Program-made: the position numbers and the translations under genes
Assembly (NCBI RefSeq): GCF_030252345.1
Contig: NZ_CP126980.1
Location: 5,347,501-5,411,500 of the forward strand
Length of the DNA stretch: 64,000 nucleotides
Origin: Actinoplanes oblitus
GTDB taxonomy: Bacteria > Actinomycetota > Actinomycetes > Mycobacteriales > Micromonosporaceae
Reading direction: 5' to 3'
The notes under the pieces: generated by a model
Databases searched by the model: none
Told to the model about the DNA's origin: nothing
The model's input: only the letters and a program-made list of their open reading frames with translations
Part shown: one piece after another, positions 1 through 8,245 of the stretch
Layout: every line of letters starts with the position of its first letter
Position numbering within the stretch: the first letter of the stretch is position 1

Positions 1-978
1 GGTGGGCGGCTCGCCGACGGCCTGGCCCGCGCGGGCATCCCCCGGCGGCATTGGGCCGCCACCCGCGGTCCCGGCTTCCGCTCGCTCACCGAGACCGTCC
101 GGCTGCGCGAGCTGATCCGTTCGGTACGGCCGGACGTGCTGCACCTGCACGCGTCGAAGGCCGGGCTGGCCGGCCGGCTGTGGCCGGTCCCGCGGCTGCC
201 GATCCTCTTCCAGCCGCACGGCTGGTCGTGGTTGGCCGTCGACGGTGCGCTGCGCCGGGCCTGCGTGGCGTGGGAGCGAGCCGCCGCCCGCCGCACCGCC
301 CTGCTGATCTGTGTCGGCGAGGACGAGGCGGAGCAGGGCCGGCAGCGGGGCGTCCGTGGCCGGTACGCGATCATCCGCAACGGCGTGGACCTGACCGAGT
401 TCCGGCTCGCCGGCGCCACCGAGCGGGCCGCCGCCCGGCGCAGGCTGGGAGTTCCCGCCGGGGTGCCGCTGGCGGTCTGCCCCGGCCGGCTGACCCGGCA
501 GAAGGGGCAGGACGTACTGCTGACCGCCTGGCCGGCGGTCCGGCACGCCTGCCCGGACGCCCACCTGGCCCTGATCGGTGACGGCGAGCTCGCCGAGCCG
601 CTACATGCCCGGGCGACGCCCGGCGTCACGTTCGCCGGCGCGGTCGACGACGTACGGGACTGGCTGGCCGCCGCCGACGTCGTCGCCCTGCCGTCGCGGT
701 GGGAGGGGCTGTCACTGGCCCTGCTGGAGGCGATGGCCACCGGGCGCGGTGTGGTGGCCAGCGACGTGCCGGGCCTGCGTGAGGCGCTCGGCCCCGGGGC
801 CGGGCAACTGGTGGCCGCCGGCGATCCGGTGCCGCTGGCACACGGCTTGATCACGCGGCTGCGCGATCCGGCGGCCCGAGCCGCCGAGGGCGCCGAAGCG
901 GCCCGGCAGGCCACGCGGTTCGACCTGCGACGTACCTATCAGCAACTCGCGGCGCACACCGAGCAGGTGCTCCAGTGA
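1..978 (+). CDS. Glycosyltransferase family 4, 5'-truncated by window edge
   Basis: The reading frame is open from base 1, so the true start lies upstream; only the 3' part (about 325 codons) is seen. The protein has the GT-B fold signs of family 4: an N-terminal segment with DVLHLHASKAGLAG, a nucleotide-sugar domain with a CPGRLTRQKGQD stretch, and the donor-binding region PSRWEGLSLALLEAMATGRG containing the E-x7-E type motif. Family members transfer sugars from nucleotide donors in glycan or exopolysaccharide assembly at the cytoplasmic face. The stop overlaps the start of the GH16 lipoprotein by 4 bases, so the two are translationally coupled and probably belong to an exopolysaccharide operon that extends to the left. 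The acceptor cannot be told from sequence. Confidence 0.9.
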   Translation, partial: GGRLADGLARAGIPRRHWAATRGPGFRSLTETVRLRELIRSVRPDVLHLHASKAGLAGRLWPVPRLPILFQPHGWSWLAVDGALRRACVAWERAAARRTALLICVGEDEAEQGRQRGVRGRYAIIRNGVDLTEFRLAGATERAAARRRLGVPAGVPLAVCPGRLTRQKGQDVLLTAWPAVRHACPDAHLALIGDGELAEPLHARATPGVTFAGAVDDVRDWLAAADVVALPSRWEGLSLALLEAMATGRGVVASDVPGLREALGPGAGQLVAAGDPVPLAHGLITRLRDPAARAAEGAEAARQATRFDLRRTYQQLAAHTEQVLQ

Positions 979-1769
979 TCCGCCGGATGCTGGTCCTGCT
1001 GACCTGCGTGGTCCTGTCCGGCTGCGGCGCCGCGACTCCGGCGGAGACCATCCGGCCGCTCGGCGCGCCCGGCGGCTGGCGCCTGATATTCGGTGACGAC
1101 TTCGACGGTACGGCCCTCGACCCGGCGCGCTGGGCCGATCGTTCCAGTGCGGAACCGGACGACGGCCGCGGCAACCCGGGCAACGAGCAGCTCGAATGGA
1201 ACCAGGCCGCCAACTGCCGGGTCGGCGACGGCCGGCTGACCATGACCGCCCGTCGCGAACCGGTGACCTCGCCGCTCTCCGGGCAGCGCTACGCCTGGAC
1301 GTCCTGCCTGATCACCAGCAGCCCGGCGGCCCATTTCCGGTACGGGTTCGTGGAGGAACGCGCGATCCTGCCGGCGCACCGCGGCTTCTGGCCGGCCTTC
1401 TGGACGTGGCAGGCGCCCGGCGTGGACCGACACGCCGAGACCGACGTGTACGAGTACTACTCGGACAACCCGCTGCGGCTTTACGGCACCCAGTTCTCCG
1501 GGGCGGGCGGTCGCTGCGAGTGGCGCCCGCCGTTCCACCCGGCCGGCGGCTGGCACACCTACGGCGCCGCGATCGAGCCCGACGGCACCACCTGGTACGT
1601 CGACGGCACGGCGATCTGCCACACCACGGCCACCTCGGACGCGCCGACGGCTCTCATCTCCAACCTGGCCGTCTACTCCCGCATCCCGCCCGAACCGGGC
1701 ACCGGTGCCGCGGTCAAACAGGTCGACTACATCCGCGCGTGGGCGACGGCACCGAGCCGTCAGGGGTGA
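975..1769 (+). CDS. Glycoside hydrolase family 16 lipoprotein
   Basis: 264 aa. A short lipoprotein signal ends in the lipobox LSGC at about residue 16, so the enzyme is expected on the outer face of the membrane. The GH16 catalytic signature E-x-D-x-x-E is present as ETDVYE (E155, D157, E160), inside a beta-jelly-roll type sequence with FWPAFWTW just before it. Family members are endo-beta-glucanases or transglycosylases acting on beta-1,3/1,4-glucans, agar-like polymers or microbial exopolysaccharides. The GTG start overlaps the stop of the preceding glycosyltransferase (GTGA), which suggests trimming or release of the polymer made by that operon. The 3' end overlaps the convergent membrane-protein gene by 10 bases. 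Confidence 0.88.
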   Translation: MIRRMLVLLTCVVLSGCGAATPAETIRPLGAPGGWRLIFGDDFDGTALDPARWADRSSAEPDDGRGNPGNEQLEWNQAANCRVGDGRLTMTARREPVTSPLSGQRYAWTSCLITSSPAAHFRYGFVEERAILPAHRGFWPAFWTWQAPGVDRHAETDVYEYYSDNPLRLYGTQFSGAGGRCEWRPPFHPAGGWHTYGAAIEPDGTTWYVDGTAICHTTATSDAPTALISNLAVYSRIPPEPGTGAAVKQVDYIRAWATAPSRQG

Positions 1770-2506
1770 TCGGGAGCCACGGCCGCCGCGTGCCGCCACA
1801 GGGCACCGGCGATCCAGGCGAGCCACCCGAACAGCAGCACGCCGTAGATCGCGTAGGCCCCGCCGAGCACCGGCCGCAGCACCTCCGCGATCACCCCGGT
1901 GGCGCCGGTCGCCACACCCAGCCACGCGACACCCGAAGCGAACGGCCCCCTGAGCATCAGCAGCGAGATCAGCAGGATGCCGAGCGTCTGCAGCACCCCG
2001 ATCACGGCCGGCACGTCGTTGAGCGCGATCAGCAGTTCCGCGCCGGCGACGAACGGTGCCCGGTCCACGGCGGTGCTCACGTCCGCGTACCTGTCGGCGA
2101 GCAGCACCATGGCCAGCGAGCCGTCCCCGGTGGTCGGCCACGCGAGCGACACCGCCCAGGAGGTGACCGCGACGAGCCCGCCGGCGGCCGCGAGACCCCG
2201 GCTCCGGAAGCGCAGCGCCACCGCGAGGGCGAGGAAGACCACCATCAGGAACACGCTGGGGACCGTCCAGAGCAACTGCCTGACGATGTAGAGGGTCCGG
2301 TGCCGCTCGACGTACTCCAGGACGCTCGCAGCCCCCGACGTGGGTGGCGAGCTGGTGCTCGCGACGATGACCAGCGCCGTCACGTACGAGACGACCGCCA
2401 GTCCCGCCGAGACGGCTCCGGCGCGGTAGAGCGACCGGACTGCCGGATCGCCGTCCGGCGCCCGGCCGGCGCCGGGTGTACGACCAGAACGTGACGACGA
2501 GATCAT
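1760..2506 (-). CDS. Six-helix membrane protein, DUF4386-like
   Basis: 248 aa with about six hydrophobic segments and a polar N-terminus of roughly 30 residues. The LYRAGAVSAG start of the first helix and the overall size recall DUF4386 proteins, but I cannot confirm the family by eye. It begins 13 bases after the enolase stop on the same strand, so it is likely cotranscribed with eno. No clear Shine-Dalgarno precedes the chosen ATG at 2506; an internal start a little downstream is possible. Function unknown. Confidence 0.65.
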   Translation of the reverse strand: MISSSRSGRTPGAGRAPDGDPAVRSLYRAGAVSAGLAVVSYVTALVIVASTSSPPTSGAASVLEYVERHRTLYIVRQLLWTVPSVFLMVVFLALAVALRFRSRGLAAAGGLVAVTSWAVSLAWPTTGDGSLAMVLLADRYADVSTAVDRAPFVAGAELLIALNDVPAVIGVLQTLGILLISLLMLRGPFASGVAWLGVATGATGVIAEVLRPVLGGAYAIYGVLLFGWLAWIAGALWRHAAAVAPDHP

Positions 2507-2519
2507 TGTCGTGCGGAGA

Positions 2520-3779
2520 TCAGGCTCGGCCGTACGGCAGGTCGTTACCGGCCTCGATGTCGATCAGCCGGTTGTATTTGGCCACGCGTTCGCCGCGGGC
2601 GGGTGCTCCGGTCTTGAGCTGGCCGCAGCCGGTGCCGGTGGCGAGGTCGGCGATGAACGTGTCCTCGGTCTCGCCGGAACGGTGCGAGACCATCTGCGCC
2701 CAGCCGGCGTCGCGACAGATCCGCATGGTCTCGAGGGTCTCGGTGACGGTTCCCACCTGGTTGACCTTGATCAGGGCGGCGGTGGCGGCCTCGCGGCTGA
2801 TCGCCTCGGTGACGATGGCGGGATTGGTGACCAGCAGGTCGTCCCCGACGAGCTGCACCCGGTGGCCGAGGCGTTCGGTGAGCCGCACCCAGCCGTCCAG
2901 GTCGTCCTCGGCGAGGCCGTCCTCGATGCTCCACACCGGGAACCGGTCCACGATGGCTTCGTACCGGGTGATCATGTCGGTGCTGGTGAGATTCTCGCCG
3001 GCGACGCGGTAACGGCCGTCGCGGTGAAACTCGCTGGCGGCCGGATCCAGCGCGATCGCCACCCCGTCCCGGCCGGGCGGATAACCGGCGTCGGCGATGG
3101 CGTCGACCAGCGTGGTCAGGACGTCCTCGGGGGCGTCGATCTCCGGGGCGAATCCGCCCTCGTCGCCGAGCCCGGTCGCGAAGCCCTTGTCGGCCAGCCC
3201 GCGGCGCAGCGCCGCGTAGATCTCGGCCCCGGCCCGGACCGCCTCGGTGAGGCTGGGTGCCCCGAGCGGCGCGATCATGAACTCTTGGAAATCGAGCCGG
3301 TTGGGTGCGTGGGCACCGCCGTTGACGACGTTGAAATGTGGAACCGGTAGGCGCGGCGGGACTCCCGGCGGGTTCAGATAGCGCCAGAGCGGCAGGCCGG
3401 CCAGGACGGCGAAGGCGCGCGCGGCAGCCATCGAGACGCCGACGATCGCATTGGCGCCGAGTCGCGCCTTGGTGCCGGTGCCGTCGGCATCGATCATCGC
3501 CCGGTCCACGGCGGCCAAGTCCGCGAATTTTCGGCCCACCAGGAGATCCGCGATCTCCCCCCGGACGTTGCCGACAGCGTGCCGAACGCCTCGGCCGGCG
3601 TACCTGTGCGGGTCGCCGTCGCGCAACTCGACGGCCTCACGGCTGCCGGTGGACGCTCCCGACGGCACACCGGCGCGCACCCGTCGGCCGCCGGGCAGCA
3701 CCATTGTCACCGCCACGGTGGGACGTCCTCGCGAATCGAGCACTTCCACGGCCGAAAGGCCGGCGATCGTCAACGTCAT
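2520..3779 (-). CDS. eno: Enolase (probable paralogue)
   Basis: 419 aa, close to the usual bacterial length of about 425. It would catalyse 2-phosphoglycerate to phosphoenolpyruvate in glycolysis. Conserved pieces are present: the catalytic loop PSGASTGSREAVELRD, the HFNVVNGGAHAPN histidine region, GDEGGFAP, SIEDGLAEDD, GDDLLVTNP, the lysine-containing ALIKVNQVGT and the C-terminal SHRSGETED. The usually invariant SRGNPTVE near the N-terminus reads SRGRPTVA. The Shine-Dalgarno AGGGG lies about 7 bases before the ATG. The gene is not next to the division and cell-wall genes that flank the housekeeping actinobacterial eno, so it may be a second copy. The 241 bases upstream (3780-4020) hold its promoter and no convincing gene. 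Confidence 0.9.
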   Translation of the reverse strand: MTLTIAGLSAVEVLDSRGRPTVAVTMVLPGGRRVRAGVPSGASTGSREAVELRDGDPHRYAGRGVRHAVGNVRGEIADLLVGRKFADLAAVDRAMIDADGTGTKARLGANAIVGVSMAAARAFAVLAGLPLWRYLNPPGVPPRLPVPHFNVVNGGAHAPNRLDFQEFMIAPLGAPSLTEAVRAGAEIYAALRRGLADKGFATGLGDEGGFAPEIDAPEDVLTTLVDAIADAGYPPGRDGVAIALDPAASEFHRDGRYRVAGENLTSTDMITRYEAIVDRFPVWSIEDGLAEDDLDGWVRLTERLGHRVQLVGDDLLVTNPAIVTEAISREAATAALIKVNQVGTVTETLETMRICRDAGWAQMVSHRSGETEDTFIADLATGTGCGQLKTGAPARGERVAKYNRLIDIEAGNDLPYGRA

Positions 3780-4020
3780 GTCCTGCCCCTTCCGACAGCT
3801 CGACGGTCGTCTCTTTCGACTCTGCCAGCCAGAGCCCGAGGTGTGCGCGGGCCGAAGGTCCCGTCATCCGGCATGGCCGGGCGGCCCGCGGATCCATCGG
3901 CGCCTTCTCGCACTGACCCGGTAAGACGAACGTGCTGGTGGGCGACGAGAACGCAGGTGTCGCCGCCGGGACCGGCCCGGCGTGGCCGATCGAGGAAGTC
4001 GCCGCCACCGAGGGCCCGGC

Positions 4021-4425
4021 TCAGGCCGGGGGCGTCACCGGCCGCGCGGCCGAAGTGTTTCCGGCAGGGCGCGACAACGCCTGGCGCACCGCCTCCGGGG
4101 TGCGCGCCACGGTGGCCGTGTCCTCGTCGGCGGTGATGATCGGGCGCTGGATGAGTGCCGGATGCGCGGCCATCGCCTCGAGCCACCGGTCCCGGCCGGC
4201 CTCGTCGCGGGGCCAGTCCGCGATGCCCAGTTCGGCCGCGACGGGTTCGCCGGACCGCACGATGTGCCACGGCTCCAGGCCGAGACGGCGCAGCACCTCA
4301 CGCAGCTCGGCGACGGTGGGTGGCTGCTCCAAATAGTGCCGCACGGTGTACTGGGCACGCTCGGCGTCGAGGATCGACAGCGCCGAACGGCACTTGGAGC
4401 AGTCGGGGTTGATCCAGATTTCCAT
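4021..4425 (-). CDS. ArsC/Spx-family thioredoxin-fold protein (arsenate reductase-like)
   Basis: 134 aa starting MEIWINPDCSKCRSAL. The NPDCSKC segment gives the active-site cysteine of ArsC-type reductases in a CxxC setting like that of Spx proteins, followed by a thioredoxin-fold sequence with the RPIITAD stretch typical of the family. It could reduce arsenate or act as a thiol-redox regulator; an arsenic role is not supported by neighbours, since no ars transporter or ArsR is present. It follows the metal ATPase by 7 bases on the same strand, so it probably belongs to the same transcript. Longer upstream in-frame starts would extend into the ATPase gene and give low-complexity sequence, so they were rejected. 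Confidence 0.82.
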   Translation of the reverse strand: MEIWINPDCSKCRSALSILDAERAQYTVRHYLEQPPTVAELREVLRRLGLEPWHIVRSGEPVAAELGIADWPRDEAGRDRWLEAMAAHPALIQRPIITADEDTATVARTPEAVRQALSRPAGNTSAARPVTPPA

Positions 4426-4432
4426 CGCGCGA

Positions 4433-6703
4433 TCATAGGCGGCTGAACACGCCCTCCTCCTCCTGCGCGTTGTGCAGGCGCAGGATCGCGTAGAGGCCGT
4501 AGAGCTGCCGCCGGAGGTCGGTGACGTCCTCGGGCATCGGGTCGTCGAGCGTACGACGCAGCCGGCTGACCTGATGTTCGATCTCCGCGTGGGTACGGCT
4601 GAGCCCGCTGGTGGCCTCGGTGCCGCCCAGCGCCCGAGCCATGATCGGCAGCAGTTCGGCCTCTTCGGCACGCTCGTGGGCCAGCAGCCGCAGCTCCAGG
4701 TCGGCCAGCAGCGCGCGGACCGGGCCCAGGTCGTACGGTGGCTGGTCGAGGTCATCACCGACGGTGCGCACCCGCTCGACCAGCGGCCGCACCTCCTGGT
4801 GCTCGGTGTACAACCGCTGCGCCGTGGCGACGTCGGCCGGGCGCAGCGCCGCGGCGTGCCCCCGGCCGGGGATCAGCGCGGTCAGCGCGATCGCGATGGC
4901 GGCCACGTCGATGCCCTCCTGCAACACCGCGCCGGCCACCGGCGGCAGGTAGCCGGCCGCCGCGACCAGCATCGCCACCGCCGACAGTCCCATTCCGGCC
5001 CCGGCCGCCCACCCGGCGACCCGGCGGCTGCGCCGGGCGATCAGGATCGCGTCGGCCAGCGCGCCGATCTGATCGACGGTCAGCACCACGTCGGCGGCCT
5101 CCGCCGACGCTGTCGCGCCGCGGGCCGCGAGGGCGACGCCCACGCTCGCCGCGGCCAGCGCGGGCGCGTCGTTGATCCCGTCCCCCACCATGATCGCCGG
5201 GGCCCGGTCCTGCTCGGCCCGGACCACTGTCAGTTTGCCGGCCGGATCGCAGTCCGCGTGCACCGCGTCGACCCCGACGATCCGGCCCACCGCCTCCGCG
5301 GTGTCCGCCCGGTCCCCGGTCACCAGCACCATCCGGCTGATCCCGGCCCGGCGCAGTGCCCGCACCATCCGCGGCGCCTGCGGGCGGATCGGATCCTCCA
5401 GCAGCAGCACCCCGGCCGGTATGTCGTCGACCGCCACGAAGACCGTCAGTGAGCCGTCCAGCAGCGCCCGCCGGCGGGCCCGCCGGATCCAGTCCGGCAT
5501 CGGGCCGGGCACCACGGTGGCCGCCTTGCCCAGGTGCACCCGACGGCCGCCGACCAGGCCGGCGATGCCGTGCCCATGGCGTTCCACCACCCGGTCCGGG
5601 GTGCTCAGCCGCAGCCCGCGATCGTGGGCGGCGGTCACGATCGCGCCGGCCAGCACGTGGGCCGAGCTCTGGTCCAGGCTCGCCGCCAGGCGCAGGACCT
5701 CGGCGGCAGGCACCGGCCCGGCCACCGGGGTGACCACGTCGGACAGCACCGGCCGGCCGGCCGTCAGGGTCCCGGTCTTGTCGAAGAGCAGGACCCGGCC
5801 GGCGGCCAGCTGTTCCAGCGCGGCGCCGCCCTTGACCACCACACCGGCGCGGGCGGCCCGGGAGATCCCCGAGATGATCGCGATCGGCGCGGCCAGCAGC
5901 AGCGGGCACGGCGTCGCGACCACCAGGACCGCCACCGCGCGGACCGGGTCGCCGGCCAGCATCCAGGCCAGACCGGCGAGGGCCACGGTGACCGGCACGA
6001 ACACCACGGCGAAACGATCGGCCATCCGTACGAACGGGGCGCTCTGTGCCTGCGCCTGCCCGACCAGGCGCAGCACCCCGGCGTACGTGGAGGCCGCCGC
6101 GGTCGTGGTGGCGGTCAGCCGGAATGCCTGGCCGGCGTTGACCACGCCGCTGCGCACGTCTTCCCCGGCCCGGCGCTCCACCGGCAGCGGCTCGCCGGTC
6201 AGCGCCGACTCGTCGAGCACCGCCGGGCCCAGCAGCCGCCCGTCCACCGGGACGATCTCACCGGCACCGACCAGCAACCGGTCGCCGACGACCACCTCGG
6301 CCACCGGCACCTCGACCGGTCCCGCGCCGGTGTCCCGCCGGGCGGTCCGCGGTGCCCGCGCCACCAGCGCGCTCAGCTCCCGGCGGGCGCGGGCCTCGGC
6401 ACGGGCCTCCAGCAGCACACCGGTGGCCAGCATGACCGCGATCACCGCACCGGCCAGCATCTCGCCCACCCACAGGGCGCCGGCCAGCGCCAGCCAGGCG
6501 ATCACGTCGACGCTCGGCTCGCGGCGGCGGACCGCCGCGATCAGGGTGACCGACGAGTACGCCAGGCCGAGCACCGCTGCCGTCGCCCAGGCGGTGTCCG
6601 CCGCGGCCCCGGCGCCGGTCGCGGCCAGCGCCAGACCGGCCAGCGACAACATCGTGGTCGCGGCGAACAGCAACTGTTCGCGGTGCTGGGCCCACCACCG
6701 CAT
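4433..6703 (-). CDS. P1B-5-type metal-transporting ATPase with C-terminal hemerythrin domain
   Basis: 756 aa. P-type ATPase signatures are complete: TGEP in the actuator domain, DKTGTLT with phospho-acceptor D308, and MVGDGINDAPALA. The membrane metal motif reads TPCP (264-267), the signature of subgroup P1B-5. The last ~130 residues have spaced His and Glu clusters (EHQEVRPLVERV, LLAHERAEEAELLP, THAEIEHQV, RLHNAQEEEGVFSRL) that form a hemerythrin-like diiron domain, as described for P1B-5 proteins. Studied members export Ni(II) and Fe(II). No N-terminal metal-binding domain is seen. The ATG at 6703 is chosen for its GGGAAGGAA ribosome site; an upstream GTG at 6757 is less likely. The DUF2202 gene and divergent two-component system next door suggest one metal/redox stress locus. 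Confidence 0.92.
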   Translation of the reverse strand: MRWWAQHREQLLFAATTMLSLAGLALAATGAGAAADTAWATAAVLGLAYSSVTLIAAVRRREPSVDVIAWLALAGALWVGEMLAGAVIAVMLATGVLLEARAEARARRELSALVARAPRTARRDTGAGPVEVPVAEVVVGDRLLVGAGEIVPVDGRLLGPAVLDESALTGEPLPVERRAGEDVRSGVVNAGQAFRLTATTTAAASTYAGVLRLVGQAQAQSAPFVRMADRFAVVFVPVTVALAGLAWMLAGDPVRAVAVLVVATPCPLLLAAPIAIISGISRAARAGVVVKGGAALEQLAAGRVLLFDKTGTLTAGRPVLSDVVTPVAGPVPAAEVLRLAASLDQSSAHVLAGAIVTAAHDRGLRLSTPDRVVERHGHGIAGLVGGRRVHLGKAATVVPGPMPDWIRRARRRALLDGSLTVFVAVDDIPAGVLLLEDPIRPQAPRMVRALRRAGISRMVLVTGDRADTAEAVGRIVGVDAVHADCDPAGKLTVVRAEQDRAPAIMVGDGINDAPALAAASVGVALAARGATASAEAADVVLTVDQIGALADAILIARRSRRVAGWAAGAGMGLSAVAMLVAAAGYLPPVAGAVLQEGIDVAAIAIALTALIPGRGHAAALRPADVATAQRLYTEHQEVRPLVERVRTVGDDLDQPPYDLGPVRALLADLELRLLAHERAEEAELLPIMARALGGTEATSGLSRTHAEIEHQVSRLRRTLDDPMPEDVTDLRRQLYGLYAILRLHNAQEEEGVFSRL

Positions 6704-6776
6704 GATGTTCCTTCCCGCCTCCACACCTCCACCGTCCGCCGTGGTCACGAGGACCACCAGGGCCGACGGGCCCGGA

Positions 6777-7424
6777 TCATCGGGTGAAGGCGGCCAGGTG
6801 CATCTGGGACGCCATCAGCAGGTGGGTGTAGGCGCGCTGGACGTCCGGGGCGGTCAGTCCGCCGAGCGCGGCGGTCAGGGCGGCGATGTCGTCGCGTTCG
6901 ACCTGCTGTGCGGCGGTCAGCGCCGCGGACCGACCCGCCTGGCCCTGTCGGAGAAGTTCGTCGTAGGTGGCCTGTACCGTGCTGTCGGTGAACGTGCCGG
7001 CCGGCTGCTTGGCGGTCGGGTCGCTCACGCCGTAACGCTGCAGCAGCACGCGGAGCACGGTCAGGTGCTGTGTCTCGGCCGCGCCGACCCGGTCGAAGAC
7101 GACCGCGTCGTAGCGGGCGCCGAACTCCGCGTACAGGTCATGGGCGAGCTTCTCCTCCTGCGCCATCGACGCGAGGGTGCTCTTCTGTGCGCCGGTCAGG
7201 GTTCCCTGCGGGGCGGTGGAGACCCCGCCCTGGCAGCCGCCGCCGTAGCCCATGCCCTGGCCCATGCCCTGGCCCATGCCTTGGCCCATGCCCTGACTCA
7301 TGCCGTAGCCCGTACCCCAGCCCGGCCCGTTCCCGGCCAGTGCCGGAGCCGCGACCGTCAGGCCGCCCACGCCGAGCGCGCCGGCCAGCACAACGGTGGC
7401 GGTCCGTCGAGTGATGCTCCTCAT
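6777..7424 (-). CDS. Secreted DUF2202 ferritin-like protein with Met-Gly-Gln-Gly repeats
   Basis: 215 aa. A Sec signal peptide (MRSITRRT..., hydrophobic core, predicted cut after APALA) is followed by a flexible Gly/Met-rich segment with repeated MGQG tetrapeptides at about residues 42-57, then a four-helix ferritin-like DUF2202 domain (about 75-215) with MAQEEKLAHDLY, AAETQHLTVL and a final AYTHLLMASQMHLAAF helix, which carry the likely metal-ligand Glu and His residues. It is exported, so a role in metal binding or redox at the cell surface is likely; the Met repeats would suit Cu(I) or Ag(I). It is divergent from the two-component system, whose kinase also has Met-rich residues in its sensor region. 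The biochemical function of DUF2202 is not established. Confidence 0.85.
   Translation of the reverse strand: MRSITRRTATVVLAGALGVGGLTVAAPALAGNGPGWGTGYGMSQGMGQGMGQGMGQGMGYGGGCQGGVSTAPQGTLTGAQKSTLASMAQEEKLAHDLYAEFGARYDAVVFDRVGAAETQHLTVLRVLLQRYGVSDPTAKQPAGTFTDSTVQATYDELLRQGQAGRSAALTAAQQVERDDIAALTAALGGLTAPDVQRAYTHLLMASQMHLAAFTR
7249..7308 (-). repeat. 12-bp tandem repeat encoding MGQG-type units
   Basis: Five imperfect 12-base units (plus-strand consensus cccatgccctgg) encode the Met-Gly-Gln-Gly repeats of the DUF2202 protein. The unit length is a multiple of three, so unit gain or loss keeps the reading frame. Confidence 0.85.
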
Positions 7425-7446
7425 GGCTCCTCCTTCGCTGTCCCCT

Positions 7447-7484
7447 CACCGTGCGCCACCGGCATGGCAGCACCGTGGAGCCGG
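7447..7484. promoter_or_regulatory. Direct repeat in divergent DUF2202 / two-component promoter region
   Basis: CACCGTGCGCC at 7447 and CACCGTGGAGCC at 7471 are spaced 24 bases apart between the two divergent genes. OmpR-type regulators often bind direct repeats, so this could be the site of the adjacent response regulator. High GC makes chance similarity likely; treat as a hint. Confidence 0.25.
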
Positions 7485-7534
7485 TGTGCAGATCGCATGG
7501 AGAAGGCCGGTCGGCCCTGGCCCGGCGGGTGCCG

Positions 7535-8245
7535 ATGCGCGACGGTGAAGGCGTGCCGGCCACCGTTCTGGTCGTCGAGGACGACCGCGAGTTGCGCGAG
7601 CTGGTCCGCCGCTATCTGCAGCGGGCCGGGCACCTGGTGCACACCACCGGGTCCGGTGCCGAGGCGATCGGGCTGCTCACCGCCGGCGGCGTGGACCTCG
7701 TCGTGCTCGACCTCGGCCTGCCCGACGTGGACGGGCGCGACGTGCTGGCCGCCGCCCGCGACGGCCGGGACGTACCGGTGGTGGTGCTGACCGCGCGCAG
7801 TGCCGTCGACGACCGCATCGAGGGTTTGCGGCGCGGCGCCGACGACTACGTGACCAAGCCGTTCTCGCCCACCGAGCTGGTGTTGCGGATCGAGGCGGTG
7901 CTGCATCGCGCCCGCTCCGGGCAGTCCGATGCCGGGCCGGCCACGTTCGGCGGTGGGCGGCTGTGGTGGGACGAGGTCCGGCACGAGGCGCGGCTCGACG
8001 GCAGGCCCCTGATGCTCACCCCCACCGAGTGGGGGCTGCTCACCGCGCTGGCCGCGACTCCGGGGCGGGTGTACTCCCGATACGAGCTGATCAATCAGGT
8101 ACGCGGCTATGAGTTCCCCGGTTACGAGCGCACCGTCGACTCGCACGTGAAGAACCTGCGGCGCAAGCTCGGTCCGGACGCCGCCGAGATCGTGGCGACC
8201 GTGCTGGGTGTCGGCTACCGGCTGGGGTGGTCGCGTGACCGGTGA
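7535..8245 (+). CDS. OmpR-family response regulator
   Basis: 236 aa. An N-terminal receiver domain has the acidic pair in VVEDDRE, the phospho-acceptor D59 in VVLDLGLPD and the conserved K108 in VTKPFSP. It is followed by a C-terminal winged-helix DNA-binding domain ending in RTVDSHVKNLRRKLG and VLGVGYRL. The ATG at 7535 is chosen; a GTG at 7553 (VPATVLVVED) is an alternative and the extended upstream frame has no family similarity. The gene overlaps the histidine kinase by 11 bases. Being divergent from the DUF2202 gene suggests that it controls that gene and perhaps the metal ATPase. Confidence 0.93.
   Translation: MRDGEGVPATVLVVEDDRELRELVRRYLQRAGHLVHTTGSGAEAIGLLTAGGVDLVVLDLGLPDVDGRDVLAAARDGRDVPVVVLTARSAVDDRIEGLRRGADDYVTKPFSPTELVLRIEAVLHRARSGQSDAGPATFGGGRLWWDEVRHEARLDGRPLMLTPTEWGLLTALAATPGRVYSRYELINQVRGYEFPGYERTVDSHVKNLRRKLGPDAAEIVATVLGVGYRLGWSRDR

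Noticed and set aside
7249..7308. Short tandem repeats resembling a CRISPR-like array
   Set aside because: The units are 12 bases without spacers and lie in frame in a secreted protein.
5172..7790. 872-codon plus-strand frame across the metal ATPase and DUF2202 genes
   Set aside because: Ser/Arg/Thr-rich shadow that crosses two genes with recognised domains and the divergent promoter.
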